Positions 21,381 through 31,879 of a DNA stretch of 64,000 nt are shown in pieces. This stretch comes from Terfezia claveryi (Eukaryota > Ascomycota > Pezizomycetes > Pezizales > Pezizaceae): assembly GCA_015179025.1 (NCBI GenBank), contig WHUX01000012.1, forward strand, positions 434,001 to 498,000, given 5' to 3'. The notes beneath the pieces were generated by a model. It was not told the DNA's origin, searched no databases, and was given only the letters and a program-made list of their open reading frames with translations. A program made the translations under genes and the position numbers. How positions within the stretch are numbered: the stretch's first letter is position 1; each line of letters starts with the position of its first letter.

Positions 21381-21478
21381 ATACTAATTCTACCTAAACC
21401 CACATCCTGTTGCATAGTCTAGGTAGAATTAGTTTAGTTTCTTAACCGACATTAATTCGACAAGAACTCCGTATTATT

Positions 21479-21545
21479 AGTCTGGTTGGCACTATCTACA
21501 TACCTAGGTAGTTCGGTTTACCGAGGGGTCGTGCCAAAACCAGAC
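21479..21545. mobile_element. Paired transposon-end fragment
   Basis: Starts with the exact 15-bp end TAGTCTGGTTGGCAC and finishes with GTGCCAAAACCAGACTA, the inverted end with a small insertion. About 35 bp lie between them. No flush target duplication was found. Confidence 0.55.
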
Positions 21546-22209
21546 TATCGACAGGGACCTTATTTTCTGCGGTCTAGGTAGTCTTGTTGCACGGAATACC
21601 TGGTCTCAGTCGAATCCTCGTGGTAGGTACCGGTAGCGAAACCTTGAATATGGTTAGGGCTTCTATTTTAAGCGGCCAACGTACTTTGTTCATATTAGCC
21701 TACGATGTTTACTTTGCCGCCTCACTTCGGTACAAAGATCTCACTTCACGTGATTTTATTGTATATACGGGCGTGTGGCACCACCTCTAAGTCATACCAT
21801 GAAACCCTAAATTGAGGGTAATCGAAATTAAGACTAGCAACCTAGAAGAAGAGAATTTCCTCAAAAAAAGAAAGAAAAAAAAAAAATTCCCTGAAGAAGG
21901 ATTCGCAAATTAAAGAAATTGAGATTTCGCAATTCTCGTGATTTATCAAGAAATCTAGAATGACAGCTATATAAATGTGGTGGCTTGATAAAATGAAGAT
22001 TAAAGATTCAATCTGCATCTGAGTCATTACTTTGTAGCAATAACCTTAGAAGAAAGAATCATTGAAATTTAGCAATTATACTCTAGTTGAACTTGTCTTT
22101 CATGGGAGGACTCGGTGTGTATATAAGGCGCCCCTGATGTTCTAGGGTTATAGAGGCATACGTCCCACCAAGGCTGAACCGATACATTTCTCTTCTACAC
22201 GAGAGCTTT

Positions 22210-22893
22210 ATGGCGAATATACTACCACCCAAACCTATCATCAATCTCGTGATCATGCCTACACCCATGAATCATTGTCCCTTTTCTGGCTACACAGATA
22301 TACCACTCGAGATCAAGTCAGAAATGGGAGAATATACCTATACGAGCAACCCTTTGGAATATGCGCAGTCATTACTACCACTCTCCCATCAGCAACTGGA
22401 ACATCAGGCGCCAAAGACTTCGAGGCGCACTACAGCATTCTGCATCCTATATCTCACGTGGCTCTTATTATACATCTGGTGCAACTATTATCAGAGTCAA
22501 GGCCTAGAAGACCTCCACACTATAATATGTCTCATATGGCCAGCATACCTCTATCACGCACAGTTCTGGTCCACGCTTTTCATCATCATGTTTCAACTGA
22601 CACCACATATCGCATTCGTCTTTGTCGGTTATGCTGTTGCAGAATCTTTACTCCGATCGCCATTCATCCAGAGGTTGAAAAAAAGGCTATCATCGAGGAA
22701 GTGCTCCGAAGGACTCGAAAACAATTCACGGCTCGGAAGGCTACAGCTCGGTTTGAGGATGTTCCTCGAAGTTCTGAATTATGGTATAGTGATGTTTTGG
22801 GGTTATGTCTTACCATTAATCTGGCCAATATCTATGCTTGTTCATGCAGTTTATACAATCTTGTCGGCCTGCAGAAGTTCGTTTCAGGCTTAA
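22210..22893 (+). CDS. Hypothetical multi-pass membrane protein
   Basis: A frame of 227 codons with no recognised family. Hydrophobic segments lie at about residues 76-94, 103-130, 132-147 and 185-218, with a basic loop (IQRLKKRLSSRK, 153-164) between the last two groups, so the protein is probably a four-span membrane protein. Third codon positions are often C, as in other genes here, which favours this frame. An overlapping frame at 22275-22937 is open for 220 codons and lacks this pattern. It lies 3' of the transposon-rich region, so it may be lineage-specific. The start is the first ATG in frame. Confidence 0.55.
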   Translation: MANILPPKPIINLVIMPTPMNHCPFSGYTDIPLEIKSEMGEYTYTSNPLEYAQSLLPLSHQQLEHQAPKTSRRTTAFCILYLTWLLLYIWCNYYQSQGLEDLHTIICLIWPAYLYHAQFWSTLFIIMFQLTPHIAFVFVGYAVAESLLRSPFIQRLKKRLSSRKCSEGLENNSRLGRLQLGLRMFLEVLNYGIVMFWGYVLPLIWPISMLVHAVYTILSACRSSFQA

Positions 22894-23370
22894 ATTATCA
22901 GATAAATAGCGAAGAAATAAACAAAACTAAATTATAAAGATAAAACATCACGAGTGCTCTTGATGTTACAAAGTTGTGAGTGATGAAGATTTATCAGAAA
23001 AAGACGATCCGCCAGAAGGGTTCTGTAACTCAATGTGTGATGATGAATCCTTACGCCGCACTATATAAAACATAGGTAAAGCTTATAGATACTAATGTTG
23101 AAAAAAGATTTCTTCACTTGAGCTGTGGTGAGGATATTACTGTGCACATGAAATTTTCGGCCTGCGGTCTGACATCCACTTTGGAATTGAGAAAAGCCGG
23201 AGCTTAGCCTACAAGGCGATTGGTTGGGGCTGTGACCGACAGCATGTAGGATTTGTGAGGCTCGGAGGTTTGGGGTTTGGATTGAGCGATTGGAGGTAAG
23301 AGGTTTGGCATTCGTTCGCTAGGCCTCAGGATCCGCTTTATATATCCAATTCTTGCATACTCAAAGTAAC

Positions 23371-23430
23371 ATGACATCTAGTCTCGATCAGACCCTCGTA
23401 GTTATAAGTCTGATCGAGACTAATGACATC
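23371..23430. mobile_element. 44-bp paired transposon ends with 8-bp TSD
   Basis: The core (23379-23422) starts TAGTCTCGATCAGAC and ends GTCTGATCGAGACTA, exact 15-bp inverted ends separated by 14 bp. Flush on both sides is the direct repeat ATGACATC (23371-23378 and 23423-23430). The first 23 bp are identical to the solo insertion at 347-369. Confidence 0.75.
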
Positions 23431-25079
23431 CTTTCTGACGTCAGTGATGGGTTATGACTCGGATCGCTGTTTTGCCCCACTCGGATTAAATCTTGCACAG
23501 CAATGTAAGGTAATGTTACATCTTTGAATAAACCCACAGCCCATTATCAGAAATTGTTCATCCTTTTGGTATTTCTATTAAACAGAGCTCTGGGCCTAAC
23601 AGGGCGCATCTCCCCTTTTCAACATATTAGTTCTAGCTGACCTATCATTTAAGAATCTAACAAAATGGATAGACAGTGTTATGGGCATTATTAGCTCGAC
23701 CAACCAGACTACAGACTAGCTACGACCCATGGCTGATGTCAGACTTTTCACTTGCCCAATAGAGAATAAAATGACGGTTAAGCTTTCGCCTACTGAGATT
23801 ATTAGCAACTGACAGATGTGCATGCACCTACACTTGATCGGATGCGACATCCATTGGCTACTGTAGCAATATCCTGGACAAATGAACTGACAGGGGATGC
23901 TACATATTTCCTCCTGAAAGTTCCCGGTACATTGTGCCAGAGCTCTATTTTAAGCCTGATGGTACAATGTCACGTATCCACAGCTGATTATTAACTAAGG
24001 GACAATTTTTCCGAAAAAAGATATACATATGGTTACATCCCCTAGCTATGCCTCTAGGTACCCCGCAGAATAGATTCCAAAGTATGTAGGAAGTGTAACA
24101 ATTTGGAGTAGCACAATACGCTAGTAACATCAACACCAAGGACTGCAGCTGGTGCCATGCAATTCATCGTGGCATGAAAGTATTTCATCAAAACCTTCAT
24201 CATCGATCCTGGATGTATTACTTAACAGAGCCAAACATGCCCCCATATAGAGGATGATAAGACAAGCTTCTCAGTGCTCTATGTCCTCAAAATTGAAATC
24301 ATATCGGTGATCTGGACCTCACCTGCACCTAGCCGCTCCCACCCTCAGTGACCAGTCCTTGCTAGCATTTATACAAAAACTCCAAATACAAAGACCCTCA
24401 AACAGGGAGAGTAGGCTTTTATTCTAACTTTTGGATAAAGAAGATTGGGCAGGAAATACCCTAACTGAATAACTTCAAATTTTCGACCTCCTGGTTTTGT
24501 GGCGATCTCTTTCTAGTTCTAGATACCTTGACTCTAGCACTAGAGCTTATGCTAAGTGAATTACCTAGTATAGAGTATTTCTTCTACTGTGCTCAGATAT
24601 CAGGGATCTAGACTTAAAGGACAGGGAGAAAAGAGACGGTTTAAAGCTCGCGTCTGGCTACTCTGCATGCATATGCTGATATATCCAGCTTCCAGAGCCC
24701 GAGAATCTGCGATATAGACGCTGTCTCATGGAGGTGAAGCTATTGCTCTTATGGAAGGAATGATACCGGCCAGGATACTTGTACTGTCACGATGTGGGGG
24801 CATATGCGAGAGGTTGATATAAGCTAAAGCTACCCAAGTAAGTGAGGCTGAATTTGTCGAGAAGGTTGGCGGCCGGGCGTTGGATCATATATTCACACTT
24901 TCAATTACAAGTACGTAAGTCTTCTTTGTCTTACAGTAGCCTTGCCAACTGAATCCATGCGTCGGGGTTTGTCCGGGCCACTCAGGCCAATAAGGGTTAC
25001 TATTTCCCATTCTGGTAACTATGACCACCATTCACTGTAAGAAAGAAGAAATGCTGGACTACCTATATTGACCCAGTGC

Positions 25080-25086
25080 TATAAAA
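25080..25086 (+). promoter_or_regulatory. Likely TATA box
   Basis: TATAAAA lies 160 bp upstream of the ATG of the secreted CBM52-type gene. The CT-rich stretch about 25110-25145 downstream is typical of strongly expressed fungal promoters. Confidence 0.5.
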
Positions 25087-25245
25087 TCCACTTTTCCTTC
25101 CATCCTCACCTGGTCTCTCTCTCTTCATCACGATTGCTCTTGCCTACAAAACCATACGCTTTCACGATCACTAGAATTATTACCCTCATTCAACCCACGA
25201 AGCACATCACCTCTTTTCGTTGGCAAACCCATCCCTAACGTCAAA

Positions 25246-25794
25246 ATGCAGTTCTCCACTACTCTCGCAGCTCTCTTTGCTGTTGTCTCTGCTACTCTCT
25301 CTGCTGCTACTCCGGCCGTCGAGGCCCGTCAGCAAATCTACATGTGTGGAAGGCAGCCATACAAGAAGACTGAAGTATGCTCACAGAAGATCTCTCAAAG
25401 ATCAAGGGCCAAATCTTAACGGCTTTTTATTAGTACACTTGTTACCCCAACAACGGGAACGTCCTCTGCCCAATCATCGGAGGGGTTGCCTACCTTCCCT
25501 GTGGATATGGAGCAAATTTCGCCTGCTATGACCCTAGCAACTATGGCTGCAGCAACAGTAAGCTGTATCTCCTCAAAGTGTGTGGCGGTATCCCATTCGA
25601 TACGAACTCGGTAGGCTACACTTCAGTCCTATAAACTCATATAAACATCTACTAACTTCATATCCTTTTAGTATGTCTGTGTTCAAGGCCACCTTTGCCC
25701 GAAGACGCACCCACTTAGGTGTGGTCAGGCTTGCTACAACATCAGCCAATACTGGTGTGACAACGGTATCTTGAAGCAACAAGGTCAGAAGTAG
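25246..25794 (+). CDS. Secreted Cys-rich protein with two CBM52-type modules
   Basis: Predicted join is 25246-25374, 25434-25610 and 25672-25794, giving 142 residues; both introns are phase 0 and the second has a CTAAC branch point. MQFSTTLAALFAVVSATLSA is a signal peptide, followed by a possible EAR processing site. The mature part has two copies of the pattern CG-x(3-8)-Y-x-C...LCP followed by CG-x-ACY-x(4)-Y-x-C. The halves are YTCYPNNGNVLCP with ACYDPSNYGC, and YVCVQGHLCP with CGQACYNISQYWC. This matches the carbohydrate-binding module of fungal endo-1,3(4)-beta-glucanases (CBM52, PF10645). No catalytic domain is attached. A secreted binding-only protein could mask or bind beta-glucan in its own wall or at an interface; that role is inferred. 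Confidence 0.8.
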
Positions 25795-28403
25795 ACGCCA
25801 GCTCTGCCAGGCCCTCGTATGGAATTTTGGTAGAAGGAAATGAGGTGGGCTTACTGGGAGGAGTGTGGAAAGGATGTAGGGGGAGATTCACTGCAGCTGA
25901 ACTTTGCTTTTGATGGTTTATTGGGATTTGATGGTTTATTGGGACTTGTTGCGATTATGGACTGCTATTGGGGCTCCTGATTTTCTATAATGGGATCTAT
26001 TAAGCAGGGAAGCCGTGGTTAGCTTGAGGGATAAGAGAACGGAACGTCACAATTGAAGGCCACTAGTGGTGCTGACGATGTGGGTTAGAAAAATGGGCTA
26101 TTTATGGGTTAGTTTATTATTATAACACAATGACAATTCTCAGTAGAGTGTGTAGATGCCACACTACGATTAAAACTTCTTCACCATAGACCGGGGACCT
26201 ACACTTTCACATACTATTGGATCCAAGTAGCGATACTAAAGTGCATTATATTGAAAAGAGGTTCGCACAGGCGTACCTACTCCTATGAAAAGTAACGTCC
26301 GTCAGGTGACTCTGTCTCGGTTTCTGAAAAAGTCACCTGACGGACCTATTATCCTCCAAAATCGAAAACAAGTCCCCAAAAGAGGAATATGACTGAGTTA
26401 AGGGTCGAGTAAAATTAGGGTATAAGAAGACATTTATGGTGAATAAGGTAAATCTAAGGGTATCAAGAGAGTTAAAAGAGTAAAGAAAGGGATGCAGAAA
26501 AGTTAGAATAAAGGTGTAAAGAGAGGAACCCCCAGCCCCTCCGGTAAGAAGCGTTATTATGTATACCAAAAACTCTTCAGATCTTCAGCAGTGAGGTAGG
26601 TATATCAAGTTAAATATTATTTCTCTAAGTATCAACGATTACGTGTAACATACCCATTACAGTAAAGGCGGCTAGGAAGGTGCATGTACAAAATTGAAGG
26701 CGTATCCTACATTTTTCATGAGACTACAGCAAAATCAATAACAACAAGGTCCAAGCCAGACTTGCGGTGCTACTTATCTAAACGATTTTCCAAATTTTAA
26801 ATATATGACTGGTGATAGTATCGTAGCAGTGCGTACGCTATAGTATCACTCCAGTTGCAATTTTTTTCTCTTAGAAATCTAAATGGTGGTGAGTATGCCT
26901 TGGGAAACGAACAATGTGTACGGAATGTACTTGTTGAATTTAGGTGACGTGGAATTTTATATCCGCCGTTGATACTTTGTATGCTAATTAGCGTTGGGGC
27001 CTCTCTGGCTCCCCTGCAGTGAGGTATTGAGCCTCTATCATGTCAATATCTCCAGCATCAGATAACATAATACTGTAATGCTTGCTTAGGAGGTTGAGCG
27101 ATGAGGAACACCAGGTCAAATCATTATTCATTATTGTATGAATATTCAACGCATATGGGATTTTGAATATCTACATAGGAATGGCACCGGCTCATCTTGT
27201 AGAGTCTCATATACACTAGAAAAACCTTCCCTGTTTCTTACCTACAGGCGGGCTCTAGGTAGGGTGAAAGATCCTGGTACCCTGACGTTTCTTATACAGA
27301 AAGGTAATTTCTGTGGTGCTGTATGTGGTTGCGCCGGGATGGAGACCCTGTATAGTATCTGGGAAGATACCTCTTCCATCCAAGGGCACCAGGGTTAGTT
27401 TATGATATATGTAGTAGCTAAAAATAAGCTGTGGTCAGCATCGCAATGTGTCGTTTTTTCTTGAAGTTGAGGGTAATCTTGGTACTGCCTGCATCAAACA
27501 TTCCCAAGTCAACATTTTGTCAACATCCTAGTAGAAAGTTTATTCATCTGTAAGCAATTTAGTGAAAAAGAATCTATCTACATGTCTATCAATCCATTTC
27601 GGACTATAGTTTTCCAACTTCAAGTATAAGCTTGTGCTGAAACTAGGGTTTTTTTTTAAATCTTAGTCATATAGTATCTTGATTATAATTCCACCTTTAG
27701 TGGAAGCATAAAGAATGTGCCTATCCTATATAAATCCAATACCTCACCAGAAAGCAGAGTATTGACGAAGAAACGAACTGGGTCTAACGCACTTACTATC
27801 AAAAGAAACAAACCAAGATACAGTCATCACGAAAGAGATAATAAATCAAACACCTCCCCAGCTTCGCATACTTATATTGTTATAGGTAAACATCTGTTTA
27901 TCTGAACGAATCTTGATAGCTGGGGCCCAAGTTGAAACTCAAGCTCGAGAAAAAGCTTTTGGGTAGGCAGGTTGAGGATTTATTTGTTATTCATGGGTTA
28001 ACGTTCACATTTTCCCCAAGAGGCAATTCAGACAATTCTTCACGTGAGTCCAGAACCAAATGCGCTGTTACGCAGGCCATGTGTAGTTGCATTGTCATGC
28101 ACCATGCAACAAGATTAAATACAAGAGAGAGGTGAATCGCATTCAAAATCAGCTAGCTTGCTAACCCTAAATCGGATGTGACAGTTCATGTTTATATGCA
28201 ATGACGAAACTGTAAGAATAAAAAAGCACACCGAAGGCTAGTATTCAAAAGAGCTACAATGGATATTACGCCAGAACATAACACAGGAAAGCAATGCTCA
28301 AATACCACTGTCACCCCCCCGGAGCCCATATGGATTCAGCATCGTTCATCCGCAGCACTCCAACATTTATACCCTTCAATTTCCCTTTTAGCAAAATGTC
28401 ATT
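25795..28403. other. Intergenic with a perfect hairpin
   Basis: About 2.6 kb between a plus-strand gene and the 3' end of a minus-strand gene. The only clear structure is the 15-bp-arm hairpin at 26297-26345. Two direct copies of GATTTGATGGTTTATTGGGA-like sequence occur at about 25910-25950. No gene was recognised. Confidence 0.55.
26297..26345. repeat. Perfect inverted repeat, possible tiny MITE
   Basis: Arms GTCCGTCAGGTGACT (26297-26311) and AGTCACCTGACGGAC (26331-26345) are exact complements around a 19-nt loop. TA lies within a few bases outside each arm, as in Tc1/mariner-type elements. Confidence 0.75.
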
Positions 28404-29392
28404 TTATCGCCCTGCCCCTGTATACGCATAATCTCCGTCTGGAAATCCAACTCTTCCGGCATCATAGCCTCCGCTTCCCACGCTTCGGCTTCTGTTTGCT
28501 TCTCCATCCCTCGCCATCTGCCTCTCATAGTCGTCATCATACTGGGAAGCTCCCTGAGACGTTGATTGAGTGGAATAGGGTGTGTTACTGTTGTGAGACC
28601 TCTCTTCATCGTTGATCAACGCATAATCGCCTCCCTGGGGATCGTCCTCTCCGAAAGCCTGCTTCGTGTGCTCCGTCACCTGCTCACCGCCAATCTGGGC
28701 ACTGTGTGCCTCCCACGGAGTGATCAAATGCACTCGGTAATATAACGCAACGTAAATAGCTATAAGGGTTGTTGCCAACCAGAATAAAAAATTAAATACC
28801 CCGAGACCAACATCGGCGTGGTTGAGGGAGCATTCCTTAGGAGTCCCGGTGGTGGTGTCACATGAAGGGCTTGATGGCAGATCCGCTTCAGCTACGGCTC
28901 CAGGTGCCTTGTTTTTGAAGTCGCTTTGAATCTTATCGTATCCTTCTTGCTGAGCTTTGGTATTGTACACCCCTAGAGCAATTGGAGCGACGAACCAGAA
29001 GAACTGCATGGTTGTGTTAGTGGAAATGCTCACCTAAGGAAGAGATTTCAGGGAACAAACACATATCAAACAGTTAAAGCCGCATATGGCGTACGGGTTG
29101 GACAATGGCTTCGTTCTAGCAAACCGGGGGGTCATTGCAACATATATCAATGCAGGAATCGTCAACCAACACTATATGTGCTTGTTAGCTTCTACGTTCT
29201 TACAATTGTCGAGATAGCTGAAGCCGAACTCACCAAAGCAAACATGAATTTACTCGAGGAGTGGGCTGTATTTGACTGTATCATTGAAGCACCTGTCACA
29301 CCCATTATTATGGGGATAAATAAAGCCTGAAGGGTCTGGAAAGCAGTGGTAGCTCGCTGGAGAACCAGAGGATTCGCATCTGGTAGCCGCAT
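28404..29392 (-). CDS. Four-span MARVEL-like membrane protein
   Basis: Predicted join on the minus strand is 29392-29234, 29171-29061 and 29003-28404, giving 289 residues. The second donor would be GTTTGT, chosen because it restores frame; the stronger GTGTTT does not. Four hydrophobic spans are QALFIPIIMGVTGASMI, LCWLTIPALIYVAM, CLICFFWFVAPIALGVY and LGVFNFLFWLATTLIAIYVAL. The pattern with NPYA before span 3 and a Cys-containing loop before span 4 (CDTTTG...KECSL) matches fungal MARVEL-domain proteins, which occur in the plasma membrane and transport vesicles. The C-terminal tail is cytosolic, hydrophilic and rich in Ser, Gly, Gln and Asp. No specific function can be assigned. Confidence 0.78.
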
Positions 29393-30221
29393 CGTTGGTA
29401 TGGGGGCTGGGGTGTTTGGGTTGATAATTTCTCAGTTCTCCAAGCTCAGTGTTGCGTTTCTGGGGCTGCTGCGGGGATCCGAATATCAAACGCTCCAAGG
29501 CCGAGATCACGAGAACTGTACGTTGAGAATCTTAAGAGTCAATGGTCAACTAACTTCGTCCAAAGGTCGAACACAGAAGAGGTTTGTTGAGATTGAAAGC
29601 TGAGGGAACGAAGAGAAGATCAGGTCGTTTGATCTGCGGAGCTGACTGGAACTAGTAAGAGGGCTGCGGCAGTCTTGGTGCCGAGTTGCAGCGCATCTCA
29701 TAGGGCTCGATTCGCGGCTGAGAAGATAACAAACAGTGGCGCTGTTATCGCAGCAACGTCAACGGGATTGGAACAACTACGGTACCGTAACTAGGGCAAC
29801 ATCGAACTAGACCACGAGACGAAAACGAAGGCTATATGAATGTCCATTCGAGAATTACGGCTAAATCGAACAAATGGCGGTGACCAATTTTTCACGAAGA
29901 CCTTGGCCGTGCTCGCAGCGTCAGCTGCCAGTGTCAGCGTACATATCAAAAGCCGCTGAGCTAACCAGTCTCAAGCCGCGAGCAGGGATTCCAGCTGAAA
30001 CCCTGGATATGCTATTTTTACGCACAGCAATTGTAGAATGAAGTGATCCTCCGTTTCTGCCAAAATCTCAAGTCTCAATCCGACCCTCTTTGGGAGGCCA
30101 GAATCTTTTAGGCACTAAATTGTGAGACAGTTAACTAAGCTTCTAGTTTCTTTCCTTTGGAGAATTTTTTTTTTTTTTTTTTTTTGGTGGATCAAATTTC
30201 CTTCGAGATCGCGCGTCTTGG
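29393..30221. other. Intergenic with long T run
   Basis: About 0.83 kb between two minus-strand genes. A run of about 19 T lies at 30167-30185, just 3' of the ribokinase gene's stop on the opposite strand sense. The rest shows nothing recognisable. Confidence 0.5.
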
Positions 30222-31304
30222 CTATACCCATCTCAATTCTGCTCTCATGGGAATACTTTCCTGCGCCCCTTTCTTCTGCACTGTGTGCGCCGATGCCTCC
30301 ACCCCCTTCTTGATACTCTCTAGGACCCCCTTCCCTTCCACATAACTCGCTGCAAAGCCCCCAATGAATGTGTCTCCAGCTGCGGTTGTATCCACGACAT
30401 CCACCTCTTGGGCTGGAACATGCCCTGTGAGGATATCCCCTTCCTCGTTATAATACGCAGCCACAACACCCTGGCCCCCTAGTGTTATAATGACCGCCTT
30501 TCGGACTCCTCTATCTACGAGAAATGACTTAGCAATGCGCTCTGCCTCAGTGACGGTAGTGACGGTGCCCGCAGCTTCGTGCCCTGCGTAGCTGATCCCG
30601 GCTTCGGTTTCATTTGGGATGAGAAAATCAACATTGCTTAGATCTATGTCATGCGAAGCGAGGGTAGCTGGGTCAACAGCCGGGGCAGGATTGAGGAGAA
30701 CAAGTGTGTTGGTTGGTGGGGTAGAGTAGAGTTTTATAGCATGGGAAATGGTGTCGAAAGGTATCTCGTGTTGGAGCACAACCATGGCTGGGCTGCTGGT
30801 GTCAAGATCCGGAATATGTGAGGGAGTAAGAGAGAAGTTTGCCCCAGGGGAGACGAGGATGCGGTTCTGTCCATTATCTTCAATCTATTTATATTCATGG
30901 AGTTAGCTTAGGGTGACTATTAACATTCAAACAGGTGTCACAACACTTTCAAAAATAAGAAATGTGGACAGTCGTACCAAAATTATTGCTACACCAGAGC
31001 TCTTCCCTTCCTCTACTCCAACCCCACTCACGTCCACACCCTCGTTCTCCAGCCCTCCTCGCAGCTTCTCCCCAAAGGCATCATCTCCCACAATACCCAC
31101 CATTGCACAGCGCACGCTACCGCCACCTAGGCGCGCAATTGCTACAGCTTGATTTGCGCCTTTTCCGCCGTTTCCAGTGTGAAAGCCGTAGGTGTGGGCA
31201 AGCAGCGTTTCCCCACCAACCGGGATTCGAGGAGTATGTGTGACGAGGTCCATGTTGAGGGAACCAATAACCAGAATAGTAGGGCGAGTATCTGGGGAGG
31301 CCAT
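30222..31304 (-). CDS. RBK1: Ribokinase
   Basis: Predicted join on the minus strand is 31304-30978 and 30884-30222, giving 329 residues, close to yeast Rbk1. It is a PfkB-family sugar kinase that phosphorylates D-ribose to ribose 5-phosphate with ATP in the cytosol. Motifs in order: GSLNMDLVTHTPRIPVGGE (14-32), the first PfkB signature GNGGKGANQAVAIARLGG (44-61), NPAPA, PNETEA, ITLGGQGV, and the second signature DTTAAGDTFIGGF (274-286), with D280 as the catalytic base. AAGD replaces the usual GAGD, a minor change seen in the family. An in-frame ATG at 31424 would add 40 residues; I prefer 31304 because the family starts close to the first strand. Confidence 0.93.
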
Positions 31305-31879
31305 TGTAGAAAGAGCTGTTCTGACGTTGAGGAATAAATTTGTAACGGACAGAATATTTACATGATGAGATTGGTTTGTTTTCTGTGGGGTCTCGTGGGT
31401 GAAGCTAACGGAGTGGCTTGCCAAGATTAACAGAAAGGCCAGAGCCGTTCGTCATGAAACATTTGGATCGCTCTAACAGTTTTCCAATACACGACTTCTT
31501 TCTGGCTACCTCGCAGCAATTTATGGAGATAACTTAAACCCTGGGCCGACGCTGAGGGCCAACTAAACCCTGCTTACCTTCGAAAGCCGTATATACACTA
31601 TGGCCTTCCGGTGAGAAGAAAGTATGTAGTGGGTTTGAAGCTATAAGCTCGGTAGAGTTAAGACTCGTAGGTACCTATATACCTTACAATGAAGCTTCTG
31701 CGAACTACTTAGATATTTATTTGTCCTCCGAAACACACCCAACTCTTCCTGTTCAATCCTCTTTTGTTTCCCATGATATCAACTCCCTCACAAAATTATA
31801 TTTTCATATCCCGCCCATACCAAACGTTCATAGCCTCCCATTTTCAATACCATATAATATATCTTACAGCATCAGCAGA
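31305..31879. other. Divergent intergenic region
   Basis: About 575 bp between the divergent ribokinase and hypothetical genes. The frame of the plus-strand gene stays open back to 31721 but has no ATG there. Confidence 0.5.

Larger units (their letters stand above)
18296..22209. other. Nested transposon debris
   Basis: About 3.9 kb without an intact gene. It holds a pogo-type element, a pair of about 545-bp inverted arms, several 15-bp transposon ends and locally duplicated sequence between the arms. Open frames inside the arms are identical-frame copies that differ mainly by amino-acid-changing substitutions, so I treat them as non-coding. Confidence 0.75.
22894..25245. other. Intergenic, one paired transposon-end insertion
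   Basis: About 2.35 kb without a supported gene. It contains the 44-bp paired element at 23379-23422 and a degenerate end (ACCAACCAGACTA) at about 23699. The last 170 bp hold the promoter of the secreted-protein gene. Confidence 0.5.
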
